A DNA stretch of 64,000 nucleotides, taken from NCBI GenBank assembly GCA_016200545.1, contig JACQEO010000049.1:1-64000 (forward strand), in the 5' to 3' direction. The stretch's first letter is position 1; every line of letters begins with the position of its first letter. Below, one piece after another: positions 25,288 to 34,057 of the stretch. The notes beneath the pieces were generated by a model. It was not told the origin of the DNA, did no database searches, and saw only the letters and a program-made list of their open reading frames with translations. The DNA comes from Deltaproteobacteria bacterium. GTDB lineage: Bacteria; Desulfobacterota; Binatia; UTPRO1. The translations under genes and the position numbers were made by a program.

Positions 25288-27450
25288 ATGACGCATCGGC
25301 CCGCGACAACTCACCGCCGCACGCGCCTTGCAACTGAGCGAACCCACGCCCCGCCTGACGACGATCTCCGAGGACGTCGGATAACCACCACCGCAGAGAC
25401 CCTCGGGAGCCGGCTGCTTTTCGCGCTTCCCGCCGCGCGCTCGACCGCGCTGCGCCTCGTCCAGGGGCTCGCCGTGCTGCTCAGTGGGGTGGGGCCTTTC
25501 GGACGTATGTTCCACGAGGTCTACGCGTTCGGCCTGCGCACCGTGGTCGCGCGGCTCAGGCGCCATGCGGGGGTCCACTCGATCTACGGGTGTGGGTCGT
25601 TTTTCGACGGCGGCTGTCTGTATGGACATTCCGACATCGATTTCATCATCGTACTCGGGGAATCGGCACCTCGCAGCGAGGGTGTTCACTACGAGGTCGG
25701 GCGTACGTACGAGCGCGTGCGCCGCTTCTTTCCTTTTCTCGGGCGGTGGGACGAGAAGGCCGCGAACCTCATCTTTCTCGACGAGGTCCAGGCCGGCTTC
25801 CCGCTCCTCGATTCGTTCCGCGTGCGCATGAAGCAGGGACGGCTCGTGCGCCTGTGGGGAGAGCCCTTTCCGATCGACCTCGGGCCGGCGCGGGTGACGA
25901 CCGGTGAGATCTTCTCCGAGTGCGATGCCCTGGTGCGTACGGCGCTGGTCACCGGCGAACCGCAGTCGCACTCCCAGCTCTTCTGGAAGCGACTCTTCAC
26001 CAAGCTCCAGGCCGCTGCCCAGAGCATCGAGCTCACGGAGGTCGTCGAGAAGATCCGCGCCGAGTCCGGACGGCTCTTCGGCACGCATCCCGACCGCGCG
26101 CTCTTCTTCCAGTGGGCGGCGCCGGAACGCCTCTGTACGTCGTTCCTCCGTCTCGTCGCAGCCTTTCCCGCGGAGGTGCGGCGGCGCGAAGAGGGCGTGA
26201 CGCTCAGGTTCACCGTGGAGGACGCCGACGGCACCGCCAGCGGCGCACACGCCTCGGTGCAATTGGCGGCTCCGCGGGCGAGCGTCGAAGCCGTGCTCCA
26301 CGCCGCAGCCGTCGAGCCGACACATCAGCGGCTGCTCGCGCCGGTGCCGCTCGGACTCATGCCGCAGCTCTTCTACTTTCCGGCCGACCGCAGCATGCTT
26401 TGTGCGGAGATCGGGGGCGGCGCCTACGGCTCCATCCGTCGCCTCCTCCAGGCGATGCGCCGACACGGCGCAGCCGGCGACGCGCTGCTGGTGCGGGCCG
26501 AGGGCATCGTCTTCGTCGTCTCCCACCAGGACACCTACACCGATGTCGTGCCCCTGCATCCGTTGGTGCATGCCAACGTGTACGCCTGGATCGATGGCAA
26601 AGCCGACTGCACGATGCCGCGCTCGCTCTACGACGAGCAGACGGCGGAGGCGTCGCGGTGCGCCGGCGCGCTCGCCACGATGTATGCGCGCCACGAAGGG
26701 TGGGTACCGAAGGCCTCGGTTCCGTGCGTCTATCGCGAGGACGACCTCGATACGATCGGCAACGCGTTTTCCATGCTCCGCTCGCTCGCGATCGTGTCCG
26801 AGCCGCGATCGTACCTCGTGACCACGACCGCCATCGTCGACCACTACGCACGACGGTATCCCGCGATTCGTCCCTTCTTGGCGGACCTGCTGGCTGACTT
26901 CCGCTTCCACCGCGGCCTCGTCGATCGACGTCCCGCCGCGCCCAACCTCTATCGCTGCCTGCACCAGTTCATGCGCCAGGCGCTGACCGGCGCGACGACG
27001 ATCGAGCTCGACGACCACCACCAGGGGCTCGCCATCAGCGTGGGGATCATCACGCGCAATCGCGCCACCGACCTGCGCCAGGCGCTCGCCTCCCTCGAGC
27101 GGCTCACGCGGCGCCCGGACGAGGTCGTGGTGGTGGACAACGGCTCGACCGACGGTACGCGCGCCGTGATCGAGGAGTCCGCGTCGCGCCTCCCGATCCG
27201 CTACGTCTTCCTCGCCGAGCCGAGCATTCCACGCGCTCGCAATCTCGTGATCGAGCACGCGAGCCACGAAGTGATCGCCTTCACCGACGACGACTGCGCC
27301 GTCGATCCCGAGTGGCTGACGGGCGTGGAGCGTGGCTTCATGCGGGCCGACAACATCGGCATCGTCGGCGGTTGGGTACTCCACTGGCCGGCGCAGGAGC
27401 CGACGATGGTCGACACGTACTATGGCCTCTTTCACCACAACAAACTCTGA
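25288..27450 (+). CDS. nucleotidyltransferase fused to N-terminal part of a GT2 glycosyltransferase
   Basis: About 720 aa. Residues about 100-125 show a Pol-beta-type nucleotidyltransferase signature: GS at 103-104, then GHSDIDFIIVL (D116, D118). A long middle region is unassigned. From about 580 a family-2 glycosyltransferase begins: VGIITRNRATDLRQAL, VVVDNGSTDGT, then TDDDCAVDPEWL (DxD-type). The frame ends at a TGA (27448-27450) inside the GT2 fold, and the missing part follows in the same frame from 27460. This is either a nonsense mutation, a sequence error, or a two-subunit arrangement. Start is uncertain; ATG 25288 lacks a strong ribosome site. Confidence 0.72.
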   Translation: MTHRPATTHRRTRLATERTHAPPDDDLRGRRITTTAETLGSRLLFALPAARSTALRLVQGLAVLLSGVGPFGRMFHEVYAFGLRTVVARLRRHAGVHSIYGCGSFFDGGCLYGHSDIDFIIVLGESAPRSEGVHYEVGRTYERVRRFFPFLGRWDEKAANLIFLDEVQAGFPLLDSFRVRMKQGRLVRLWGEPFPIDLGPARVTTGEIFSECDALVRTALVTGEPQSHSQLFWKRLFTKLQAAAQSIELTEVVEKIRAESGRLFGTHPDRALFFQWAAPERLCTSFLRLVAAFPAEVRRREEGVTLRFTVEDADGTASGAHASVQLAAPRASVEAVLHAAAVEPTHQRLLAPVPLGLMPQLFYFPADRSMLCAEIGGGAYGSIRRLLQAMRRHGAAGDALLVRAEGIVFVVSHQDTYTDVVPLHPLVHANVYAWIDGKADCTMPRSLYDEQTAEASRCAGALATMYARHEGWVPKASVPCVYREDDLDTIGNAFSMLRSLAIVSEPRSYLVTTTAIVDHYARRYPAIRPFLADLLADFRFHRGLVDRRPAAPNLYRCLHQFMRQALTGATTIELDDHHQGLAISVGIITRNRATDLRQALASLERLTRRPDEVVVVDNGSTDGTRAVIEESASRLPIRYVFLAEPSIPRARNLVIEHASHEVIAFTDDDCAVDPEWLTGVERGFMRADNIGIVGGWVLHWPAQEPTMVDTYYGLFHHNKL

Positions 27451-27459
27451 GGGCTCGCG

Positions 27460-28170
27460 ATGATCATCGAGTTCCCCGTCATGCCGTCCCTCGGCGTCGT
27501 CCATCGATACCGGATGGGCTACTTCGCGTTCTCCAACAACAACCTCGCCATCCGCAAACGCTGCGCGGCCGAGATCGGGATGTACGACTCGGAAGCGAGC
27601 ACGAGCGAGGATGTGGACATTTGCTTCCGAGCGGTGCGCAGCCCCACGTGGGTGCTCTGCCGTGAGGTCGACATGACCATCCGCCATAAGGCGCGCAAGA
27701 ACCTCGGTGCGATGATGCGTCAGCTCTGGGGCTGGGGCATCAAGCTCGGCCGACCCTACGCGAAGACGGGCGTCACCGGCGTCTACCTGCACTGGGTGGA
27801 CTCGGTGCGGCACACCATCACCCGTCACGTCGAGATCGAGCCCTTTCCCTGGCTCGTCTGCGCGTTCGTGACGGACTATCACGTCGCGCACGCCCTCCTC
27901 CTCGTGGCCGCCGTGCTCGCCGTGCTCGGCCACCTGTGGTCGGCGGCGCTCATCGCGGTGCTCGCCGTTCCCTTCCTCTGGCGTGCGCTCCGCGACGTGC
28001 GGCAGGCGGGCCTGGGGCCGTGGGAAACCGTCGAGCTCGCCGGCGTGCACTACCTGGCGAACCTCACCTTCATCACGGCAGCCGTGATCGGGGGCCTGCG
28101 TTGCGGCGTCCTGCTGCTGCCGGCCTCGGTGTTTCCGCCGCACCGTCCGACGGTCGCGCCTCCGGAATGA
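27460..28170 (+). CDS. C-terminal part of split GT2 glycosyltransferase with membrane tail
   Basis: 236 aa, in the same reading frame as the gene ending at 27450. It opens with the second half of a GT2 fold: FAFSNNNLAIRKRCAAEIG and SEDVDICFRAV, the acceptor-site ED motif. Two or three hydrophobic segments near the C-terminus (about 148-220) would anchor it to the membrane. The ATG lies nine bases past the TGA, and GAGG overlapping the stop gives it a usable ribosome site, so reinitiation is plausible. Alone it lacks the nucleotide-sugar-binding half. Confidence 0.7.
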   Translation: MIIEFPVMPSLGVVHRYRMGYFAFSNNNLAIRKRCAAEIGMYDSEASTSEDVDICFRAVRSPTWVLCREVDMTIRHKARKNLGAMMRQLWGWGIKLGRPYAKTGVTGVYLHWVDSVRHTITRHVEIEPFPWLVCAFVTDYHVAHALLLVAAVLAVLGHLWSAALIAVLAVPFLWRALRDVRQAGLGPWETVELAGVHYLANLTFITAAVIGGLRCGVLLLPASVFPPHRPTVAPPE

Positions 28171-28201
28171 AGGCTCGCGGCTCGCGATCAGCAACGGTGC
28201 C

Positions 28202-29638
28202 GTGAGCACGACGCCCGCGACGCCCACCACGCCTGCCGTGGCGACGCGCCGTGCGCTGCTCATAGCGGCGGTCCTGATCGCTAGCATCGAGCTCACCGGG
28301 ATCTTCCTCGACCCCGCACCCCTGTTCTTCATGGGCGACTCACGAGCATATGTCATGACCGCCGTGTCCGGTCACCTTCCGCCCAACCGATCGTTCGTCT
28401 ACGGTTGGCTGATCCGCTGGTTGGCTCTATGGCCGGGGACCCTGACCGGCCTCGTGCTGGCTCAAACCGCGGCGGCAGGAGCAACGGCCTGGCTGCTTGC
28501 CGTCGCGCTGCTGGACTACTTCGAGGTCCGGCCGGTCGTCGCGATCACAGCCGCGATCCTCCTTGCCCTCGACCCGCTTCAGATCCTCCACGAGCGTATG
28601 GTTTTGACGGAAGCGTTCACATTGCTGCTCTGGAGCACGCAGCTGTTACTGGGCCTGCGGTACCTGCGTTGCCCCGCCATGACGCCGCTGGTCGCTGCGG
28701 CGATAGTCGGAGTGGCGGTGGTGAGTCTCCGGATAGCATATGTGCCGGTCGTCGTGGTGAGCGTGCTGCTCCTTCCGGTACTGGCGTGGCACGAACGCTC
28801 GCGGTCGAGGGGAGGGATGAGTGGCTTCACCTGGTACCTCACGCACCTCGCGGTGGCCGGGGTTGCGATCGCCGCCCTACACGCGGGCTACCGCCATCTC
28901 GTCGGGGACCTGTTCGGGTCGCCCCCAGCCTATCAGTACGAAGACGGGTTCTTCTTGGCGTCCGCCTGGGCACCACTGGTTCATCCGAGCGATGCAGACG
29001 ATCCGCGCTTGGCCCTCGTCGTCGAGCGGCAACGCATGGACGCAGAGATCCCCTTGCAAGCGCTGGACCTGCGCTGGCGCCAACGCTGGGATCAAGCCGG
29101 TCTGGTCGCGCGCGTTCGCGAAGCCTTTGCCGGGAACGCCTATGTGGCCAACGGCGCGATGAAGCGGATGTGCCTCCGCATCATCCGTCGAGATCCCGTT
29201 GGCATCGCGCATCTGACGCTAGCGACGTACGCCGAATACTGGCAAAGACCCGACGCTCTCCGACAGGAACTACTCACTGAGCAAGGCTCCGTGTTGCCGC
29301 TCCCACCAAGTTTCGTCGCGGAGCTCCAGCGCTGGTTCGGCGTGGATTTCTCACGGAGCCACGCCACGATGACGTTGAGCAAACGCTACCATCTGGCCGG
29401 CGGGCCGTGGTACATGATTCTCGTCGTGTCGCCGATTCTCGGGGTGCTGAGTGTATGGTGCAGCCCTCGCAAGAACCGTCCGGGCGCCGCCAGCCTCTGC
29501 ATCGCGAGCGGGTTGCTTCTCGCCGTGACCTGTGCAGGCGCCGTGCAGAGTTCCTACCGTTTTCTGCACCCGCTGTCTTTCACAGCCCTGATCTCGTTGG
29601 GAGTGATCTTCCAAAGCATGACCCGCGAGCGGCGATGA
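28202..29638 (+). CDS. polytopic membrane protein, GT39-like
   Basis: 478 aa with about ten hydrophobic segments, and a first-loop MGDSRAYVMTA (D46) in the place where GT-C transferases keep their catalytic acid. It lacks other recognisable motifs. GTG 28202 lies 31 bp after the preceding stop. Its own stop overlaps the next ATG (ATGA), coupling it to the SGNH-like gene. A role in transferring sugars to a lipid-linked surface glycan is inferred from fold and neighbours. Confidence 0.68.
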   Translation: MSTTPATPTTPAVATRRALLIAAVLIASIELTGIFLDPAPLFFMGDSRAYVMTAVSGHLPPNRSFVYGWLIRWLALWPGTLTGLVLAQTAAAGATAWLLAVALLDYFEVRPVVAITAAILLALDPLQILHERMVLTEAFTLLLWSTQLLLGLRYLRCPAMTPLVAAAIVGVAVVSLRIAYVPVVVVSVLLLPVLAWHERSRSRGGMSGFTWYLTHLAVAGVAIAALHAGYRHLVGDLFGSPPAYQYEDGFFLASAWAPLVHPSDADDPRLALVVERQRMDAEIPLQALDLRWRQRWDQAGLVARVREAFAGNAYVANGAMKRMCLRIIRRDPVGIAHLTLATYAEYWQRPDALRQELLTEQGSVLPLPPSFVAELQRWFGVDFSRSHATMTLSKRYHLAGGPWYMILVVSPILGVLSVWCSPRKNRPGAASLCIASGLLLAVTCAGAVQSSYRFLHPLSFTALISLGVIFQSMTRERR

Positions 29639-30762
29639 AATTGCTGGTGCTCGGGTCCTCCAACGCGATCGGGCCCTATTCCTTCGTCGACCATCTCGGG
29701 CGTGTTCCAGGCTTCGAGATCACCAACCGGTCGATCGGCGCATCGACTTCGACGGCCGGGATCTATGCGCTACTGGCCGAGGACAGCTCGGCCTTCGACT
29801 ACGTACTGATCGACTACGAGATCAACGAGGAGGGCGCGTTGCAGGAGCGGCTGCGGACGGTCGAGGAGGCCTCTCTATCACTTCGCAGCCTGATCTTCGC
29901 TCTCCGCGCGCGGGACTGCACGCCCCTGCTGACGATCGTGCCGACCACGCATGGCCGAGACCGCCCGAGCGGCGCCGAGAAACTGTACCGCAAGATCTGT
30001 CGCGAGGAGAGCGTGCACGTGATGAGCATTGCGGACTTCTACCGCAGGGCGTTTCGGCGGGGCGGTGCATGGGATCGGATGCTGCGCGATCCGTTCCACA
30101 TGGCGGTGGAGACGACGCCGATCGTCGCGGAGGCCTTTGCGCGTGCCTTCCGGGTGCTGGAAGCAGTGCGGGCGACGCCGCGAGAATGGACCAGCAGGGT
30201 GGTCCCGATGCGGGCGATTCCGGCGGCCGATCTCGTGGCCTCCGATCGGCGGGTGCGCCGCGCCTCCAGCCACCGCAGCGCCTGGCATGCCGTGCTGCGC
30301 CGCGGAGACAGACTCAGCATCCCGGTGGGATCGGGCGAGCGGCTTGTCGGGCTCGCGATCAACTGCGGAGCGCCGGGAGCCAAAGTGGCCTTCGTCGCCA
30401 ACGGAGCGCGCGTGGTGAAACGCCTCGTCATCTATTTCGACCAGGCGAGGCTGGACAAGTTCATATCGGTCCTGGTCGATCTGAACCAGGCGATGCCCGG
30501 CGGTCCGGGCGGGATCGATCTCGAGGTGCTGCCGGCCAATGCCGAGGAGACAGAGCGGACACTCCACCAGCAGTCGATCGTCGAGGGCCGGTACGGCGAG
30601 ATCGAGATCGAGGGCTTCGTGATTGCGGCGAGCACGCCCGTCCTGTCGCGCTGCATCGGGGTGGCTCGCCCGGGTGTCCCCTGCGACCTCGGCGGCGTGA
30701 TCGACAGCGAGGATCTGGTCGCACGGCTGGCGACGCTCGGAGCGCGCGCCTCGCTCGGTTGA
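29635..30762 (+). CDS. SGNH-like hydrolase with C-terminal beta-rich domain
   Basis: 375 aa. LLVLGSSNAIGPYSF fits SGNH block I with the Ser in GSSN. DYVLIDYEINEE occupies the block III region, and RDPFHMAVETTPIVAEAFA the last block with D-x-x-H. Residues after about 210 form a second, unassigned domain. No signal peptide is seen, so it may act in the cytoplasm. The ATG overlaps the stop of the membrane transferase gene by four bases. Esterase or acyltransferase action on a glycan intermediate is inferred only. Confidence 0.62.
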   Translation: MKLLVLGSSNAIGPYSFVDHLGRVPGFEITNRSIGASTSTAGIYALLAEDSSAFDYVLIDYEINEEGALQERLRTVEEASLSLRSLIFALRARDCTPLLTIVPTTHGRDRPSGAEKLYRKICREESVHVMSIADFYRRAFRRGGAWDRMLRDPFHMAVETTPIVAEAFARAFRVLEAVRATPREWTSRVVPMRAIPAADLVASDRRVRRASSHRSAWHAVLRRGDRLSIPVGSGERLVGLAINCGAPGAKVAFVANGARVVKRLVIYFDQARLDKFISVLVDLNQAMPGGPGGIDLEVLPANAEETERTLHQQSIVEGRYGEIEIEGFVIAASTPVLSRCIGVARPGVPCDLGGVIDSEDLVARLATLGARASLG

Positions 30763-30816
30763 TAAGGCCGGACTAAGCGACGACATCTCTGGATGGCCGC
30801 CGCTCGTCGTGAAGCC

Positions 30817-31593
30817 TCATCGCTCCTTCACGGCCCGCACCGCGAGCAGTACCTCGTAGTCCGGGTCGCGGTGATCCAGCTCCGCGCGTGTCAGCTCCTC
30901 TGCTGCCAGGCAGTGGAGGTTCGCGACCGCGGCGAGCACGTTGCCGTAGACGTCGATCCGGACATCTGCCCCAGAAAACGTCTCCGTGAGCAGTCGCCGC
31001 ATCGACTGCGCCGTGAAGCGCCAGTACTCGCCCCACGAGTCGACGCCCTCGCGGCGGCCGATCCGGCTCGTCCCGTGGGTGGTCAGCAAGAGGACCCCGC
31101 CCGGCTTGAGGATCCGGTGCAGCTCGCGGAGCGCGGCGCGGAAGTCGTAGATGAACTGCAGCGTCTGCGTGCAGATGATGCAGTCGAAGGCGTCGTCCGG
31201 GATGGAGTTCTCGCCGGTCAGGTCGGCCACGATGGTCGCGCGCGGATTGCCCGCGACGGAGTGGAAGACGTCGTTCCGCGTGACGCGCGCGCCGCCGAAC
31301 TTGCGCGTGTAGGTATCGTCCATCATCTCGAGCACGCATCCGCGGACGTCGACGCTGCAGGCGGACAGGAACTGCTCGATGTAGTAGCGGTCGACGAGCT
31401 GGCCGCGGTCGAAGGCGAACACCGGACTGATCGGCGACACGCGTCGGAGGTGCCCGAACTCGACGGTTCCCACGCGAGTCCATTGGAGACCGTACCGCCG
31501 CTGCTGGGTGCGGATCCAGTTCCGCACGTCCACGGGCAGGAGCGCCGTGCCGATCGCGCGCACGGCGCGGGCGGCGCGGTGCTGGCCGATCAT
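30817..31593 (-). CDS. class I SAM-dependent methyltransferase
   Basis: 258 aa. The Rossmann methyltransferase core is seen in VLEMMDD (motif I region), FDCIICTQTLQFIYD (motif IV) and HRILKPGGVLLLTTHG (post-motif). The N-terminal about 80 residues are Arg-rich and unassigned. The ATG overlaps the stop of the CmoA-like gene as ATGA, so the two are translated together. It is not CmoB. Given its partner it might use carboxy-SAM rather than SAM; this is a hypothesis. Other such enzymes methylate sugars or lipids in glycan clusters. Confidence 0.78.
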   Translation of the reverse strand: MIGQHRAARAVRAIGTALLPVDVRNWIRTQQRRYGLQWTRVGTVEFGHLRRVSPISPVFAFDRGQLVDRYYIEQFLSACSVDVRGCVLEMMDDTYTRKFGGARVTRNDVFHSVAGNPRATIVADLTGENSIPDDAFDCIICTQTLQFIYDFRAALRELHRILKPGGVLLLTTHGTSRIGRREGVDSWGEYWRFTAQSMRRLLTETFSGADVRIDVYGNVLAAVANLHCLAAEELTRAELDHRDPDYEVLLAVRAVKER

Positions 31594-32339
31594 CGGAGCG
31601 CCGGCTTCTTCACGCACAGAAAGCCGCTGAAATTGTACCAGCGGAAAAACTGCTCGACGATTTCGAAGCCGTTGCGGCGGAAGAGATCTTGATTCTCCTC
31701 GGCGCGATACGGGATGAGGACATTCTCGAGGGCCTCGCGCTTGCGGAGGATCTCGTTGTCGGAGTAGCCGTTCCGCCGCTTGAAGTCGTAGTAGAGATCG
31801 ACGAAGAACCGGTTCATGTGCGAGTCGTTGGTGAGCACCTTCTCGGTCACTACGAGGACCCCATCCTCGACCAGCCCGTCGTAGATCCATCGCACGACGG
31901 CGTCGCGCCGCAGCGGGCGAATGAACTGAAGCGTCCAACAGAGCGTCACCACGCTGGCGTTGCGGAGCTCGAGCAGCGCCAGATCTTCGTTGAGGTCGCC
32001 GGCTCGCAGCTCGATGCGACCCTCGAAGCCGCTGCCGCGTACCTTCTGCCGTGCCCGCTCGAGCATCGGCAGTGAGCTGTCGTAGCCGACGAAGCGGGCG
32101 GGGCCGGGGATCGCCCGGCACAGCGCGAGCAGCGTGGTCGCGGTGGAGCAGCCGAGGTCGTAGAGGGTGGTGTCGGCGATCCAGAACTTCTCCGCGATCT
32201 CCCGGATCATGCACTGCTGCTCCGCATAAAGCGGAATGCTGCGCACGAGCATGTCGTCGAAGACCGCGGCCACTTCCCGATTGAAGGCGAAGTCGCTCGC
32301 ACGCGCCGCGGTGTGCTCGAAGACCCGGTCGCGCTTCAT
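31590..32339 (-). CDS. cmoA: carboxy-S-adenosyl-L-methionine synthase-like protein
   Basis: 249 aa, the length of CmoA, which makes carboxy-SAM from SAM and prephenate. The match runs along the protein: N-terminal FNREVAAVFDDMLVRSIP, YDLGCSTATTLLALCRAIPG, TLQFIRPLRRDAVVRWIY, TEKV, YYDFKRRNGYSDNEI, KREALENVLIP. R201 aligns with the Arg that binds the carboxylate (E. coli Arg199). CmoA normally serves CmoB in wobble-uridine tRNA modification, but no cmoB is adjacent; a different methyltransferase overlaps its 3' end. The family match is firm; the physiological product is not. Confidence 0.8.
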   Translation of the reverse strand: MKRDRVFEHTAARASDFAFNREVAAVFDDMLVRSIPLYAEQQCMIREIAEKFWIADTTLYDLGCSTATTLLALCRAIPGPARFVGYDSSLPMLERARQKVRGSGFEGRIELRAGDLNEDLALLELRNASVVTLCWTLQFIRPLRRDAVVRWIYDGLVEDGVLVVTEKVLTNDSHMNRFFVDLYYDFKRRNGYSDNEILRKREALENVLIPYRAEENQDLFRRNGFEIVEQFFRWYNFSGFLCVKKPALR

Positions 32340-32492
32340 GCCGCCAGCTTCATCCGGGTCGACATACCGTTCATGTTGGACGTCGTGACAACTGCGATGG
32401 GGCCGCAAGGCCGACTGGTGACGCCGATACCACGCCCCTCGCACCGTCGTCCAGCAGGGAGCTCGCGATCGAGCACGACGGAACACCGCCGG

Positions 32493-33953
32493 CTATCGCG
32501 ACTCAGGTTCCGGTAGCGACACGGCAAGCAACCCGGCAATGACCGGTCCGAGATCTACGAGCGAGCATGGGTGAGGCATCGTCAGTGCGCTGTGGTCGCC
32601 GCTCGCCAGTACGAACCAACCACCGTCGCGATGGTTGCCCGTGCGCTCTGGTGAGGGCCCCGCTTTGATCGTGCCGATGCCTGGCGACGCCAGCGCTGTG
32701 ATCGGCGCGCGGTTGCTCCACACGACCAGCAGGTCGGCGAATCGGTCCGCGAAGGGTCCGGGATAGCGGTCGACGACCTTCACCACTTCCTCAACCAGCC
32801 GCCGGTCGCAGGCGGGATCGCGTATCGCGAGGAACTCCTCGCTCAATGTCTCGCAGTGCGAATCGTAGTCCGCTCCGGGTTGGATGACGCCTGCGGGCTC
32901 CCGTCCCGCGACGTTGAGGCGGACGGCGCTGCTCGTCGCGTCGTGCTGGAGGTGGAAGTACCGGCGATCTTTGAACGCCCGGTCATCGAAGGCGTTGCGA
33001 AATGGGGAAAGGAATGCAGCTGCCCAGCCCCAAAGGCGAGATGTAGGTTCGGCCGAGCCGGCTGCCGGACAGATCGCTTCATCAGGCCTGCCATCGAGGC
33101 GTCTCAGTATTTCATCGACGAACCGATCGCCGCTGTAGTTGGGGCCCATCCCGAGCGGCGAGAAGACGACGACGGTAGCATCGGGCCCGGCGGCGTCCGT
33201 GAGCTCGCCGAGGGCTTCATCTTGCGCCCGATACACCTCGGCGACGGGGTCGCCGATGGTATCGTGCAGCGTTGGATCGTGCGCCGGATGATCGGCGTCG
33301 TGAAGGTGCCAACAGTGGTGTCCGATGCAGTGACTCTCCGCAAACGCAACGAGAAACAGATCCCACGATTCCTCGGTGAGCCATTCGAGTGCGATCTCCG
33401 CACGAAGTCGCAGCCGTTTCAGCACGGACGACGTGAAAGACGCGACGTCACCAGGCTCGATTAGCCGATGGCAATCGAAGGGCGCTTCCCCTGCGTGGCG
33501 TTGCGCGACTCGACGTGCGAGATGGAACGGACTAGACACGACGCCGCCTGGATCTTCGCCGTGCGGCATCCAGTTCGCCAGCTCGCGCAAGTTGCGATCG
33601 TGCCCCATCAGCGACTTGGGAATGTCGAGCACCGCTACTCTCCGTCCCGCCCTCGCGACGAGCTCCCAAAACGGCGGCGTCGTCATCCGATCGCGCCCGA
33701 CACTCATGGAGCGGTAGCTGTCAGGTGCTGGCTGTAGATGGTGGAAGCGCCCGTGGATCCCGGGCTCGACGGTCGTCGCAATGGAGCTCCAACTCGCGTC
33801 GTCCGCGAGTCCAGGTAGGCTTGCCAGTGTGCCGCTTCCGCCGCGCGCGCGCAGCTTCGCAAGATTCGGGAGCACCCCACGCTCGATCAGCGTGTCGACG
33901 GTAATCCGGTCGGCGCCATCCCACGCGACCACGAGTAGTTTTGCTTCGCCCAT
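32493..33953 (-). CDS. alkaline-phosphatase superfamily phosphodiesterase-like protein
   Basis: 486 aa. VVAWDGADRITVDTL provides the N-terminal metal Asp, PNLAKLRARGGSGTL and DASWSSIATTVEPGIHG the nucleophile region, and LFLVAFAESHCIGHHCWH and GNHRDGGWFVLASGDH further candidate ligands. The usual D/C-H-G-M-G metal motif is SPLGMGPNY here, so one ligand seems lost. Members hydrolyse nucleotide or phospholipid diesters or transfer phosphoethanolamine. No signal peptide is seen. It is 153 bp upstream of the CmoA-like gene on the same strand. Substrate unknown. Confidence 0.72.
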   Translation of the reverse strand: MGEAKLLVVAWDGADRITVDTLIERGVLPNLAKLRARGGSGTLASLPGLADDASWSSIATTVEPGIHGRFHHLQPAPDSYRSMSVGRDRMTTPPFWELVARAGRRVAVLDIPKSLMGHDRNLRELANWMPHGEDPGGVVSSPFHLARRVAQRHAGEAPFDCHRLIEPGDVASFTSSVLKRLRLRAEIALEWLTEESWDLFLVAFAESHCIGHHCWHLHDADHPAHDPTLHDTIGDPVAEVYRAQDEALGELTDAAGPDATVVVFSPLGMGPNYSGDRFVDEILRRLDGRPDEAICPAAGSAEPTSRLWGWAAAFLSPFRNAFDDRAFKDRRYFHLQHDATSSAVRLNVAGREPAGVIQPGADYDSHCETLSEEFLAIRDPACDRRLVEEVVKVVDRYPGPFADRFADLLVVWSNRAPITALASPGIGTIKAGPSPERTGNHRDGGWFVLASGDHSALTMPHPCSLVDLGPVIAGLLAVSLPEPESR

Positions 33954-34057
33954 GCGCGTGTCGACTGCGGCAAGGTAATTCTAGCACCTCTAGTCGATGG
34001 GCAGGACCGGGCCCATCTCGTGGACACGAGCCCCCGTTCGAGCGAAAAGGAGTCACG

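Noticed and set aside
27448-27450. TGA as a selenocysteine codon
   Set aside because: The position is not a catalytic Cys in GT2 enzymes, and no convincing SECIS hairpin follows; mutation, error or reinitiation is simpler.
25180-28356. Minus-strand open frame of 1058 codons
   Set aside because: It lies antisense to the nucleotidyltransferase-GT2 genes, has no domain sense, and its Arg/Glu/His-rich composition is the usual shadow of high-GC coding sequence.
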